Origin: Caprella mutica
Lineage: Eukaryota; Arthropoda; Malacostraca; Amphipoda; Caprellidae
Direction: 5' to 3'
DNA: 64,000 bases
NCBI GenBank assembly: GCA_947561585.1
Contig: CANNZV010001147.1
Span: forward strand, 267,169 to 331,168
The notes beneath the pieces are model-generated. The model was not told the DNA's origin. It ran no database searches and saw only the letters and a list, made by a program, of their open reading frames with translations. Positions 11,210 through 23,014 of this stretch are shown piece by piece (the stretch's first letter is position 1; the number at the start of each line of letters is the position of its first letter). The translations under genes and the position numbers were made by a program.

Positions 11210-11215
11210 AATAAA
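11210..11215 (+). promoter_or_regulatory. Polyadenylation signal AATAAA for isoform A
   Basis: AATAAA lies 58 bases after the TAG of exon 9a and before the alternative acceptor at 11344. This is the arrangement expected of an upstream terminal exon that competes with a downstream one. Confidence 0.55.
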
Positions 11216-11344
11216 TATTTTCTGATTTAAAACATTTGTATCTAAAGTTTGTATAGGCTTGATGATATCTACCATTTCGTACAACATATTTAAATAAACT
11301 GATTGCTTTGGTTACTGTTTTGTTTGTTAAATTTTGCAATTCAG

Positions 11345-11702
11345 TCCCTCAGAGTATGAGATCACTCTGGAAGGATCCAACAACAAGAGGTTCTTGCGTC
11401 TGAGCAGGGCGGCCATTTTGCGACTGGTGAAGAGGGAGGGGAGGCTGGAGAAGAGGCTCATGAGGATGTTCAAGAGAGGAGGGGAGAAACCTCTTAAGAA
11501 TATTGGCAAGAAGAATGTCTTCGAGGGCAAGATTCTGTGGCCAAAAATTGACAAGTATAGAAATGACGTTTCTGTTGATGAGCAGAAAGACAACAGCGAT
11601 TTGAAGAAATACATTTTGGCAGACAAGAAAGAAGTTTTCCCAAAAAAGAAACTTTCCAAAAAGGAACAGAAACTTAAGTTACTGGAAAAGGAGAAAGTTT
11701 AG
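11345..11702 (+). CDS. Alternative terminal exon of gene 2 (isoform B, basic tail)
   Basis: The acceptor TTTTGCAATTCAG ends at 11344. The open frame needs one base to complete a codon, which matches the phase-2 donor at 10863 (AG plus T gives Ser). Splicing exon 8 to this exon would yield a 432-residue protein whose last 119 residues are very basic (KKLSKKEQKLKLLEKEKV end, with LMRMFKRGGEKPL). Exon 9a has the same entry phase. The exon is visibly richer in G than its surroundings, as coding sequence would be here. Alternatively it is a single exon of an unrelated gene. No ATG lies at its start, which favours an internal acceptor. Confidence 0.55.
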
Positions 11703-12545
11703 TAAAGGTTTTAGATATCAAGTTGAAACATAAATCCCTTTATTTTGTTTGATTCCCACATAAATATAGGAAACTCTCACGATTATATTTATTGATTATT
11801 ATGATGATTACTGATTGATGTTGAATGATCATATTTATTATCGTTCACACAAGCATATGATACATATTTTCTATAATCTTAACATATATCATAATCAATT
11901 TATTGAAATATTATTATGTTACAAAATTCATATATACTCATTTTCATTTTCTAATGTTTTTTTATGTCAATTTATATGTTACATATTTTATATCATTAAT
12001 ACTTCCATTCACAATGCATTCGACGAATTAGGGCAAAGTGACAATATTACTGGATGAAAGTTATATGCAAGATGCAATTTCAACAGGTTATCATTAATAA
12101 ACGCATTAAAATATTAATAAGTTTTATTTGTGGAGATGACATTGTTTTAATAATATAAAAATTTATCAATGTAATTTTAAAAGTTTTCAAAATTGTGAAG
12201 GTATAAAATAAATAGAACGCAGTTTACCCTCTCAAAAGAGGATTTATTTTCTATAGTTATAGATTGTCTTTCTTTCTTTTTAAGGGTATCTGAAGTAAAC
12301 TGTGTGTTTTGCTCATATAATAAAGAATATATCAAACTCTATATTATCAGGTTTAACATTTGAAATATTGAATTATAATTTAATAGACAGAATTTATATA
12401 AATAAATGAATTTTAACAAAAATAATAGTTCTATTCTGTTAAATTTGTATTCCTTATGTTTTTAATTTAATATTATATATTTAAATCTACTACCTCGTTT
12501 GTCGGTCAGTTCGTCACAAAGTAAATGAATAGGAGATAATGAAAA
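11703..12545. other. A+T-rich interval, nothing recognised
   Basis: This is the downstream region of gene 2. AATAAA-like words occur near 12097, but no convincing ORF, RNA gene or repeat was found. Confidence 0.5.
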
Positions 12546-12546
12546 T

Positions 12547-13440
12547 TGTTTGTTCGGTTAAAAGGGTAGCCGAGAAATTGCTCGAAAAACAATTGTTCGA
12601 ACGAACAATTGCTCGAATGAACAATTGCTCGAATGGACAATTGCTCGAATGAACAATTGCTCGATTGAACAAATGCTGGTAATACAATTGCTCGAAAAAC
12701 GATTGCTCGAACGAACAATTGATCGAATGGACAATTGATCGAAATTCAATTGCTCGAAAAACAATTGCTCGACGGACAATTTCTCGAATGAACAATTGCT
12801 CGAATGAGTATTTGCTCCATTGATTAATTGCTCGAAAGTGGCAGAAGAGGAAGATACACGAAGATAGAGAGATTAGGTAGAGTAGGAAAAAAAGGGACAC
12901 TAATAACAGCTAGAGGTCGTGCTAAATATAACTTAGTAAGACCAGTGATTCGCAACGAAAAATGTCAAGAAATCTGTACTCAGCACAGCCGTTAGATAAC
13001 AATTATACTCCCTACGGCTCTAGGAAAAATCGGTCTTGTTTAAGAGTTGAAATTATTTGGGTTTTATGATACCATAAACATCATGAATAGTCCCACTTCA
13101 CCACATGATACCCATTTTCATGTTACAAACAAAATGACAAAAACGGTCTCTAGGAAAAAAATAAGAAAAAACAGGAAGATTTATATCAGTTATACAATGA
13201 TTAATAGTAAATAGCTATGAACAAATTGAAACAGTTAAAATAAATTAATAAAAAGAAACAAAGATGATTAGGTGCACCTCCACTTCATGAATAACTGAAT
13301 TTTATAAATTCGAAAACTATGCAATTTTATAATTCGAGCAATTGGTTATTCGAGCAATTGGTTATTCGAGCAATTGGTTATTCGAGCATTTGGCTATTCG
13401 AGCAATTGTTTTTCGAGCAATTGTTTTCGAGCAATATACC
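12547..13440. mobile_element. Foldback element with inverted 16-bp subterminal arrays
   Basis: Positions 12570-12845 carry about 16 to 17 copies of CAATTGCTCGAATGAA and variants. Positions 13335-13437 carry about 7 copies of the same unit in reverse orientation (TTATTCGAGCAATTGG). The 490-bp centre (to about 13330) has no coding potential. Inverted tandem-array ends around a short centre are typical of foldback-type elements. A related 16-bp unit occurs at 52570-52745. Confidence 0.6.
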
Positions 13441-13863
13441 TAGAACCAGTTAAAAGCTACTAAGTAAATACAATTATTTAAGAGGTGACAGTGAAAATGC
13501 TCATAGATGCAGAAAAGCTACACCATGAACAAAGTCAACTACCTTCAGCTGGTGCACAATGCTCATGGATTCTTTAAAGCTACTTTAAATTCAACAGATG
13601 TTAACATTAAATTTTACATCACTTTACATCTTGAATTTAAATTTATATTATTTCAATACACACACCTACCTAGTTACAAATATATTTACTAATTGCTTGC
13701 ACTAGAATACCACTCAATTATTGTATACTGTTAGAGAAACTCAGGATTATTAGGTCTAACTTTTTCGAAAGAAAAGTTATTCCGACCCACAAAAATGTAG
13801 AGATAGAAAATAAAATAATCAAGATACCCTAGACAATTTTTCCAATTATTTCTGTTGCATCTA
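13441..13863. other. Interval without recognised features
   Basis: A short ORF (13507-13692) has low-complexity composition and no homology I recognise. I see no repeat or RNA gene. Confidence 0.4.
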
Positions 13864-15807
13864 ACTTAAATTGACTGCAGAGAGTTTACAAACACTTAGA
13901 TCATCCTAATATATGGTAATAATGAAGATATAAAATATAATAAGTAATATCTTATCAGATCTTCTACAGTTGTTTCAAAAACTGAACTTAAAGCCCCGTT
14001 CACACGAGTGGTTTTCTTATACCGCTACAAAAGAAAAGCTGCATGGGGAAAACACCCGATCTTTCACACACGGCGTTTATTTCTAAGTCAGATCCTGCCC
14101 TGTGCTTCTAACCATACAGACTTTATACAGCAATTTTAATTATATAGCGACTGTTGACAGGTTATAACATGGAAAGTGATTGACGTTACAATCATTTTTT
14201 ACTACATCTCGCTATTGCATTATTTCTAATGTTGATATTAGGTATTTTTTATGATATCTTTTAATTTAAAAATTATATATTTACGGAGGTAAATACTCAT
14301 ATCCCCATATTGTTTCAAAATATTCCTGTATAACCCCAAACAACTCATTTTAATATATTCTGGACATGTTCAGAGCATGGACCCACTATTGTTTTATTTA
14401 CGCAAAAAATGAAACATTCCATTGCAGAAAATGGGAAGAAATATGACTGTCTGTTGAATATTACTCAAGAAGTATTATTCATTAATCTTGTTGAAATCAT
14501 TAATCTCATAAAACTGTGCATATTACTATTAACTATTTTCAATAAATATATTTTTTTATAAATATAAGCTACATTCTTTTGACAGATAACAAATATTCAA
14601 ATTGGTATATAAATGAGAGAGAGAGATATAATATAATACTCATTCATTTAATTAGATCTATCCCTCTCTAGACTTCTAATATCCTCGTAAAATTTGAAAA
14701 TCTACATTATTGGTCCGAGCTAATCTAGTTAGTTAGCGGCATGATATTTCATGCCTAGTGTGAAAGACTACATTGAACACAATGGAAAGCCAAAACATCG
14801 GCATGAAGTTTATACCGAGTTTTTAGAAATCACACGCTAGGCATCAGTTATAAAATTTATACCCTGCTTCAGAAACGCCCCGTGTGAATAGAAGTATGCG
14901 TTTTGTACGTCCACTAATATTGGCTGCTTTCTCCATGCAGCATTTTTTGTACAGCGGTATATGAGAAAACCACTCGTGTGAAGGGGCTAACGATGACATG
15001 GTTGAGGCAGGCTTAAATAAAATGGTTATTTATGAATAACTTATTTAAATACTCTGAGAACTTGGTATTATACACACAAATATTCATTTTTATATTTCGA
15101 AGTGGTTGGTCGATTTGAGAGAAGATCCAAAGTAATTATAAAAATAGGTTAATTAACTGTAAATAATTAACCTTTTCATTTCATTTTAAGTTACTATTGC
15201 CTCATTGTTTGAAAAATATCTTAAATGAAAACATTTGAATGGCAACTATCTCCGAGTTGTACCTATGTGCATGCAATATATAACATTGCCAAGATATTCG
15301 CATACATATAATAAAATTTCAAAACTAGTAAGACTTAAGCATCTTAAAAATTTCAAACGCAATTAAGTGTCCTGAAATTCAATATTTACTAAACAGTTGT
15401 GGAGATTGGAAATGAAATGTCGATCACGATCACCAATGTGATGCTCTCTTTTTTAGGTGATAAAAAGCAGATGAATCAAAATATTGTACTTCCACAATTT
15501 TATTTTTCAAGATATCATAAGTTTCATTAGTTTTAAAATTGTTTTAACTCTATAGTATGTAAATATTCTGGCAAAGTTATTGCATTTACTACTTAGGTAC
15601 TTTTTGTGATAGATACCATTTAAATATTTTCACTTATATACAGTTCAATCAATGGGAAAAACTATGTTTAAATGAAATAAACAGTTAAAATATTTACAGT
15701 GAGACAACACATTTAAATAATTAATATATTATTATATCTTAATTAATTATAACAAGACATATTAGTATTAGCAAAGTATTTGTAAACTCTCTGCAGTCAG
15801 TTTAAGT
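13864..15807. mobile_element. Inverted-repeat element E1, split by a nested element
   Basis: The ends are ACTTAAATTGACTGCAGAGA with GTTTACAAACACTT on the left, and AAGTATTTGTAAACTCTCTG with CAGTCAGTTTAAGT on the right, pairing over about 36 bp with few mismatches. Element E2 (13992-14988) sits inside. No transposase frame is seen; the remaining sequence is A+T-rich. The boundaries are set by the pairing only. Confidence 0.55.
13992..14988. mobile_element. Non-autonomous TIR element E2, about 1 kb
   Basis: The left end AGCCCCGTTCACACGAGTGG continues TTTTC then TATACCGCT and GCTGCATGG. The right end is its inverse, with CCATGCAGC, AGCGGTATA, GAAAACCACTCGTGTG and AAGGGGCT. The arms are about 60 bp, and a looser repeat (CACACGGCG / CGCCCCGTGTG) follows inside. 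Flanking bases are TTA and AAC, so the target duplication is unclear. No coding frame is present. Confidence 0.75.
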
Positions 15808-16605
15808 CACATGCAGTGAAGTAATAAGGAAATAACTATTTTAAATAATCATTCATTTGATGGTCAGTACAACTTTTCTGCTGGAACAGTTAAACATAAT
15901 ATTCGTGAACTTTACTAACAATATACATTAATTTGTATGGTAATACATTATCAATAATAATAATATCACGAGTAATGAATGACTAGATAAACTATATATT
16001 ATTAAACATAGCGTGAAATGGAATAGCTTCGAATACTTATGAAAAATATTACTACCTTTGTAAATGTTCAATTTAATGACCATTATTGTTCAGACACACT
16101 TATAACGCGTATCAAGAGATTTTCAAACGTCACAAAACAGGCATTATAAATATCACAACATTGTCTTTTCCAATTTCAACGCATCAATTGTTTTTGGTTA
16201 TTGTGCGATAAATTTTGTTTTTGAGATATTATCACAATATGAAGTTCATGAAAGAGAGGTCTGGGAATTCAATGGTACCTGAAATAGTTAACGGTCTGGT
16301 TCGTGATATTTGCGAATCCCTTGGTTCGCGTTATCAGCGTTGGACAATAATGTCATCAATTTGAACATTTGCGAAATTAATCCTTCAATCGTATTTGTCT
16401 TCTGAAATTAAGCCTATTCTATTTCAGTCTGTGTTCATAAATACAGATTTCCCCGTCATTCGAAGTGGTATACAGTTTTTTGGATACACACTGTATATTA
16501 TAGCTTTTTGATGTAAGATTTTGTGATTTTTCTACTTCGAGTGTAATATTCTTCTTCTTCTTTGAAAGGTACAATGGAAGTAAATCTTATAATTGTTGAT
16601 TTAGT
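15808..16605. other. A+T-rich interval, nothing recognised
   Basis: No ORF with coding character and no strong repeat is visible in this stretch. Confidence 0.4.
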
Positions 16606-16609
16606 GGAA

Positions 16610-16990
16610 CAAATAACAGCAATGGGACACTACAACAGCAGAACACTAACAATAACAACAAGGCAATAACAAAAGGACAGTAACAATAACAACATAACAC
16701 TAACAATAACAACAAGACAATAACAAAAGGACAGTAACAAAAACAACATAACACTAACAATAACAACAAGACAATAACAAAAGAACAGTAACAATAACAA
16801 CATAACACTAACAATAACAACAACAAACAAAGCAAAAACAATAACAACACACAAATAGTATCAACAACACATATACAATAACAATAACTCACAAACAATA
16901 AGAAAAACACACAAGCAATAACAATTAAAAGAAGCCAAAAACAATAACATCAGGACACTAACAATAACAGTAACATCATTTGTTTCATCT
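16610..16990. repeat. A/C-rich minisatellite (AATAACAAC-type)
   Basis: This degenerate repeat of AACACTAACAATAACAACA with CAATAACAAAAGGACAGT sub-blocks has a period of about 55 bp in its best part (16640-16830). The strand is almost free of T within the block, a strong purine/pyrimidine asymmetry. Minus-strand ORFs rich in Leu, Val and Cys here are artefacts. Confidence 0.8.
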
Positions 16991-18997
16991 AATAAATATC
17001 TCTTCACCAGTCTTCTTTCAATCATTAATTTATTAAGTGGAAAATTAAATGAGAGATATATACAATTCAATGCTCTCCATTAATATTTGACATATTACAT
17101 GATAGTGTTATTTCAACATATTTGATGATATTTAATAGAAACTATTATAACTGAGGCTGATAAGTGTGTATGCAATGTATTTTAGAAGAAACACTGGTTG
17201 TATGCCTTCAAAAAATGAATGATTTTAGTTTAGCAAATTTATAAATATGTGATTGAAAAGTAAATAATTGCCATTAATGTCCTATTTTGATTTTTTACCA
17301 GTCTGCATCGAATATAAAACATTTTTAAAGTTTGTTGTGCGAAAAAAAACTTAAATTCTTTGATACTTATATGAATTAATATTAGAACAAAAGCCAAATC
17401 AGAGGATTTCTTGGAGAATATTTTACCATTTTCTTCATTCTGATTAACACGCGATTTGATCAAAGTACAGTAATACAAACATAAAGGCTTATAGATACAG
17501 CAAACTCTTTCGGACCAGAATAATCAGGAAGCCATTCAGCGGTATTACCTTTGGAAGTAAGATGGCAATACCGCAAGACATTCTTACGAAACACATTCAC
17601 CTGTGTATGTTTGTCTAGTAAACAGAGAGATCTCCAAAAAGGGGGTCATAACGTTGAGTTATATGGCGAATAACGCAAGACAAAATATTAAAGCTTTGTA
17701 CAATATGCTGTTGCAGATGTGCCGGTCTTTCATTTGGTTGCCGTGTTTCTTGGGACTGAAAGTAGTGTACAAAGGAAGAATGTTCTGGTGGGAGATTTGT
17801 TTAAGTGAATATCCACTATGAAATAATGTTTTGCTACAGTTATTATGATTAGACATTTATGTATTCTAAATAAAGTAATAACATTTAATTTTGATGATTT
17901 CTTATATCTAATTATCATTAAAGAAGTAATAAATGAACATTTCCAAATTTCAAGATTAAAATTGCTGATCAACCGTTATCAGTCGGTGATTATAACCGAT
18001 AGTGATAAGAATATCCTCTAGATAAAACGATAACTGTTCCAACAGATTCTTTTTCGTCATTTATATTAAATGGAAAAAAATTTACCATAATTTTGCAACA
18101 GTGATAACTCTCCTCTTAAAGCACAACTCTGAACATTGCAACAAACTTTGTAGCAAACACTCTATCGAAAAGGATGGAGTTAATTGAGAAACTTTCAAAT
18201 AGATCACTAAACAAAAGTTTATTTCCTGAAAAGCTATCAGAACTACCTAGGATGTATTTAAAGACAGGTTTAATTGCAATCCTTTTAGTAGGTATGTACA
18301 GATGTTGCTTGTCTCTACTCTCATTATGGTAATTACCTGGAGGTATTTTCACTGTAGAATGGAACTGCAAAGACTTTTGATTTCAATTAGTAATGATACA
18401 GCTCCGACAGCTCCTCTTTAACCATTTCTTCAATGCCCAAACTTCACCTGCCTCTTCCCATCATTTGTGCAAGGCCATTCTATTTATACCTTCCTACAAG
18501 ATCTACTAGGTTGCCAATACTACGACTGAAAAATCTCAAAAACTCTTGTACCTAAGCTTGGAAGTTTTTACTGTTTCAATTTTTGACGTACTCTAAGTTG
18601 TTCGTATATAGTCTGGTGTAAAGGATATGTATCCCTTTAATGCACCTCTCACGTCCATCCGACAATGTTGCCGTTTTCAGCTCCTGTAAAATGTTCCCAT
18701 TCGAATACCCCGTTAGCTCCTCCTTGCAATCACATGCCATGCCCCGCCCATTCAGCCTGTGGCTCATTCTTCAACAAGTGTTCAGATTTTCAGTTTGTTT
18801 TCTCTCGTGGCCAGAGTAGGACGTGTGGTACTGTTCATCCCTGAGTGTCTTAAGTGCTTGCAAACGATTAAGCTTTAAAATGGACTCCCTTGCCGTTCGA
18901 TATATCGAAATTTACTTCCTCTGCCAACCTTTTGGGCAAGTGAAGTCAAGTGTAAATTCCGGTGATAAGAGGTTCGTTACTTTTTATCTAGGGTACA
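16991..18997. other. Gene-poor interval with a small hairpin
   Basis: GCGGTATTACC at 17539 pairs with GGCAATACCGC at 17565 to make a short hairpin. Plus-strand frames at 17663-17821 and 18120-18355 read in a protein-like way (for example MELIEKLSNRSLNKSLFPEK at 18172), but have no splice context or domain that I recognise. Nothing else is supportable. Confidence 0.35.
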
Positions 18998-19248
18998 TAA
19001 ATAAGTAGCCATTTTACCTAACTAAGTACCTATTTAACTAAATAAAAGCCTATTTACCTAACTAAATGCCTATTTACCTAACTAAGTACCTATTTACCTA
19101 ACTAAATGCCTATTTACCTAACTAAGTACCTATTTACCTAACTAAATGCCTATCTACCTAACTAAATGCCTATTTACCTAACTTAATGCTTTTTTTTTAA
19201 CTAAATGCCTATTCTTCTAACTAGGTAGTCTATCTACCTATTTACTCA
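18998..19248. repeat. Tandem array, 20-bp unit
   Basis: The unit is TATTTACCTAACTAAATGCC with the variant TAAGTACC. There are about 12 copies, clean from 19010 to 19190, then degrading. Confidence 0.85.
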
Positions 19249-20449
19249 TTTATTGAGTACTTATCAGAACTATGAATGGCTAAATAAAATATTTTCCACA
19301 AATTGGTTTATTATGTTTTTCTTTATTATTGAATATTAATAATAATGAAATAGTAATAAAAGATCTACTACTATATATAAATTACATAATACTGAAATAT
19401 GTTAAATTTAGTTCGGTTTAATATTATGATTAATAAAATGAAGTGATTAAGAATATAAAAATGAACTTGAATTATAACCATTTCTATTGATACCAGAAGC
19501 TATTTGGTAAAACTACTCATCTCTTATGGAATTAATATGTTTGTTATTTTATGAGAATATTTACATTATTTGCTTAATAGTTCTGTGAAATAATTAGAGC
19601 ATACAATTAATAATACTATTAATACTATCTAATTTACGCTGCTTTCCAATACCATTTTACCTAAAAATAGTTAATTCGATTGAAAATATGTAATGGTTGC
19701 ATCGCTGTTATAAATATAGTATAGTTAGTAAAATTGATGATTTATAATAAGTAATTATTGATAGTTATTTATTAATAGGTGCACAGATTATCATTTCACT
19801 AATTATTGATAATTATAGACTGGTGTATAAATTTGTTCCAAGTAGGATAATTTCTAAGTTATCGGATGGTTTGACACTTTCGATCGTATAAGTTAAAATT
19901 AAAAGTTTATCTATATGGTCGAGAATGTGGAATCGTTTAATAATCAGAAACTTACCCCACATGTAAAAGACATAAAGGAAAAATAGGTATATAAATCATT
20001 TTTACTTTATTCAATACTCAATAGATCCCATGTATTGATTGCTGTTTGCAATAAGTATATACCATGTGAAACCTTAGAAATGAAGCCTGTACTTATTGTA
20101 CAATTGTGTTAATAGTGATATAAAGGTAACATTTATGCATTTATTGGATACGTTATTAACCGTACAAAGGTAAGTGAAACTTGACATACATTTGTCACTA
20201 GATATGAAATTTGTTATGAACTTTTCTTGATTATTCCAAATGGGACAGTTATAGCGGGCCGAAGGAGATTACTCACTATAATTTAAAAAATATGTAAAAT
20301 ATTAATTGAATATTCACTGAAGGCATTAGATATGAGGTAACAAAAATGCATTAAATTTTTATAGCTGTTTATAAAGAGTAGAATGATGTACTTTTTAATC
20401 TATAATATTAACACAAAGTTCAATTTATGCAATAATTGTAATACCTGAC
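19249..20449. other. A+T-rich interval containing one MITE
   Basis: Apart from the M1 copy listed separately, there is no gene or array. Short ORFs are absent or below any useful length. Confidence 0.4.
19843..19956. mobile_element. MITE family M1, copy 4
   Basis: TA then GGATAATTTCTAAGTTATCG with ACACTTTCGATCGTATAAG on the left; GGTCGAGAATGTGGAATCG then ATCAGAAACTTACCC on the right. It is the shortest copy, with little filler between the arms. Confidence 0.65.
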
Positions 20450-21205
20450 TCTGCTTTCAATATTTTCCTCTGTCTAAAATAAACTCCAATATTTTCCATG
20501 GTCTAAAATAAACTCCAATATTTTCTACTGTCTAAAATATACTCCAATATTTTCCACTGTCTAAAATAAACTCCAATATTTTACTCTGGCAATAATAAAC
20601 TCTAATATTTTCCACTGGCTAAAGTAAACTCCAATATTTTCCACTGTCTAAAATAAACTCCAATATTTTGCTCTGTCTAAAATAAACTCCAATATTTTCC
20701 TCTGTCTAAAATATACTCCAATATTTTCCACTGTCTAAAATATACTCCAATATTTTACTCTGGCAATAATAAACTCTAATATTTTCCTCTTTCTAAAATA
20801 AACGCCAATATTTTACTCTGGCAATAATAAACTCCAATATTTTCCACTGTCTAAAATAAACTCCAATATTTTGCTCTGTCTAAAATAAACTCCAATATTT
20901 TCCTCTGTCTAAAATATACTCCAATATTTTCCACTGTCTAAAATATACGCCAATATTTTACTCTGGCAATAATAAACTCTAATATTTTCCTCTGTCTAAA
21001 ATAAACGCCAATATTTTCCACTGTCTAAAATAAACTCCAATATTTTACTCAGGCAATAATAAACTCTAATATTTTCCACTGGCTAAAGTAAACTCCAATA
21101 TTTTCCACTATCTAAAATAAACTCCAATATTTTCCTCTGTCTAAAATAAACACCATTATTTTCCTCTGTCTAAAATTATGTCCAATATTTTCCACTGGTT
21201 AAAAT
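20450..21205. repeat. Tandem array, about 29-bp unit, about 25 copies
   Basis: The unit is TCCAATATTTTCCACTGTCT followed by AAAATAAAC. Variants include GCTCTGTC and CTCTGGCAATAATAAAC, and groups of variants recur in the same order (compare 20640-20800 with 20830-21000), so larger blocks were duplicated. A single unit of this repeat sits at 38930-38960 in a paralogous flank. Confidence 0.88.
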
Positions 21206-21330
21206 ATAATTTAATTGAGTTATTTAAAACATTTATCGAACTGATTATGGAAACAATTTCACATTCATGTTATCAGCTGCTTGCCAAGCGTATTATTAGG
21301 TCTAGTGTGACGGACAGACAGAAGCCACTC
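21180..21330 (+). repeat. Dispersed repeat R1, copy 1 (edge of array)
   Basis: After the last array unit, the sequence runs through TTATCAGCTGCTTGCCAAGC GTATTATTAGGTC to GACGGACAGACAGA. The same order is present at 38930-39030 (CTGCTTGCCCAGCGTATTGT TAGGTC, then GACGGATATACAGA). Confidence 0.6.
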
Positions 21331-22204
21331 TCATTATAGTATTGATTTGCAAAACATAAAGTTTCTACATTACTTGCATGCCTATTGTAATCCTAACTGC
21401 AAATAGATCACTAAAGACTCAATGCCTTCACTGTCGGCATCATTCAAGTTATTCTCACCCAGCAAGATTTGGTGGATATTGCTCAATTGAATCTAGCAAT
21501 GGTTTTCAAAGCTCTGTACCCGTCACTTGATGCCTCTGTAGTTGACTCTTGATTGTTTGTTTGAATACTGCCTAGTGTTGGACAATCTGCGAAGCTCTAG
21601 CAGTACATTGCATGTAATCATGTGGCTATTGTTTAAGCTGATTTAACCTCTGGTATTGTCACAGTACTAACGTGGAACAAGGTAGTGACACCTGTAGTCT
21701 TGCTAGCTATTATTAGTTAATTGAATGGGTATTATCTTTAGATAATTATTCAATACTTTTTGTTACTGTTTGTGGTGAATGGAAGAGAGACCTTGATTTC
21801 TTATGACCTCTATTTCCTGCAACGTTGATTTCCCTTGACCTTGATTTCTTATGACCTTTATTTCTACTGACTTCTTGCAAATGCCAATGATAAATAGGTC
21901 AGAGCTCAATATATCTAAAAATATCGTTAGCTATCTAATCTTTCTATCAATATCGGTTTTCACGCATACATCGCTATCGATGTTAGGATAAATATCCGAC
22001 ATGACCTTTAGACTGTAAAAAGGTGAAAAAATTGCATGTGAGTAGCTTTCCTGCATCAATATTTCATGAACTTTACTCTCGTGAAATCATTTCGGGAGCA
22101 ATTCAGCTCCTCTTCCTTTGGTTGCCACTGAAGTGGAAATAAAAAAACTTTTTGAAAATGTTTTATGCTCTCTACTGTGAATTGAAATTATTTGTAAAGA
22201 ATGT
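21331..22204. other. Interval without recognised genes
   Basis: A small local repeat of CTTGATTTCTTATGACCT occurs at 21790-21865. I see nothing else. Confidence 0.4.
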
Positions 22205-22205
22205 A

Positions 22206-22398
22206 GGGTAAGTTACGAGTTATCGGCCTGTTACACATTTTTGATTATGTAAGAAAATATATCTAATAATTATAATTTAGTTCTTTATTTTAATTAGTAT
22301 CCATGGTAAATGAATATATCATGGAAAACAAGTATCATATATGTTTATTTTTTATATGATTGAAAGTGTAAAACGATCCGATAACTCGGAATTTTCCC
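22206..22398. mobile_element. MITE family M1, copy 5 (complete ends)
   Basis: TA then GGGTAAGTTACGAGTTATCG on the left; CGATCCGATAACTCGGAATT TTCCC then TA on the right. TATATGATTGAAAGTGT pairs with ACACATTTTTGATTATGTA. Confidence 0.75.
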
Positions 22399-22467
22399 TA
22401 CTCTCACCTTTGATCATTGTAAGACAAGTACCTAGTATATTGACTAAGATATAGATATGTACAGGCA

Positions 22468-22516
22468 TCCCCCGCTTTAGTTACCAAATCACATCTCAGT
22501 TTAGTTAACTAAAGCG
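22468..22516. repeat. Short palindrome near 22.5 kb
   Basis: CGCTTTAGTTAC on the left is answered by GTTAACTAAAGCG on the right, with a loop of about 25 bases. Confidence 0.5.
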
Positions 22517-22842
22517 AATAAAAGTAACAATAAATTTATAATTGTCACTCTTTGTATAGGTATCTCATTTTCCATGAGTTATAGAAAGAAAATTTGTTTA
22601 AGAGTTAATAGAGTACTACGTATATAAGTATATTAATAATAATATACAGTCTTTCATTGTTTGTGACTGTGATGAAAAAGTTTAAAATCGGGCATTTATT
22701 AAATGGTTTAAAATCCATCCATAGCTTAACTCTCACTCAGTATAGGTGAGTAATTAATAGATACTTAGATTTCTATAATTATTGTGCTACATTTAACAAA
22801 CAGCAATTTTATGCTCTATGAAATATTTTTGGTTATTGGTTG

Positions 22843-23014
22843 GTTCTACAATTTCGGACACGTCAGAAAAGAGAATATTATAATTATTATTTAACTTCTA
22901 TTCTAATTGGTATCATGGATACCAATTGAAATAAAACTTAAGTAATAATTATTATATAAATATTTTCACGTGTTCGAAAATATGGAACCGTGCAATAACA
23001 CGGAACTAATCCTA
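22843..23014. mobile_element. MITE family M1, copy 6 (degenerate)
   Basis: TTCTACAATTTCGGACACGT on the left pairs loosely with CGTGTTCGAAAATATGGAAC then ACACGGAACTAATCCTA on the right. Internal arms (TAATTATTATTTAACTT / AAGTAATAATTATTA) are also inverted. Confidence 0.5.

Noticed and set aside
12547..13440. A centromeric or telomeric satellite
   Set aside because: The arrays are short, inverted around a unique centre and flanked by ordinary sequence; no telomere-like TTAGG runs are seen.
18120..18370. Protein-like frames on both strands (for example LPRMYLKTGLIAILLVGMYR on plus)
   Set aside because: The plus frame is only 53 codons from its ATG and follows an in-frame stop; no acceptor or homologue is recognisable.
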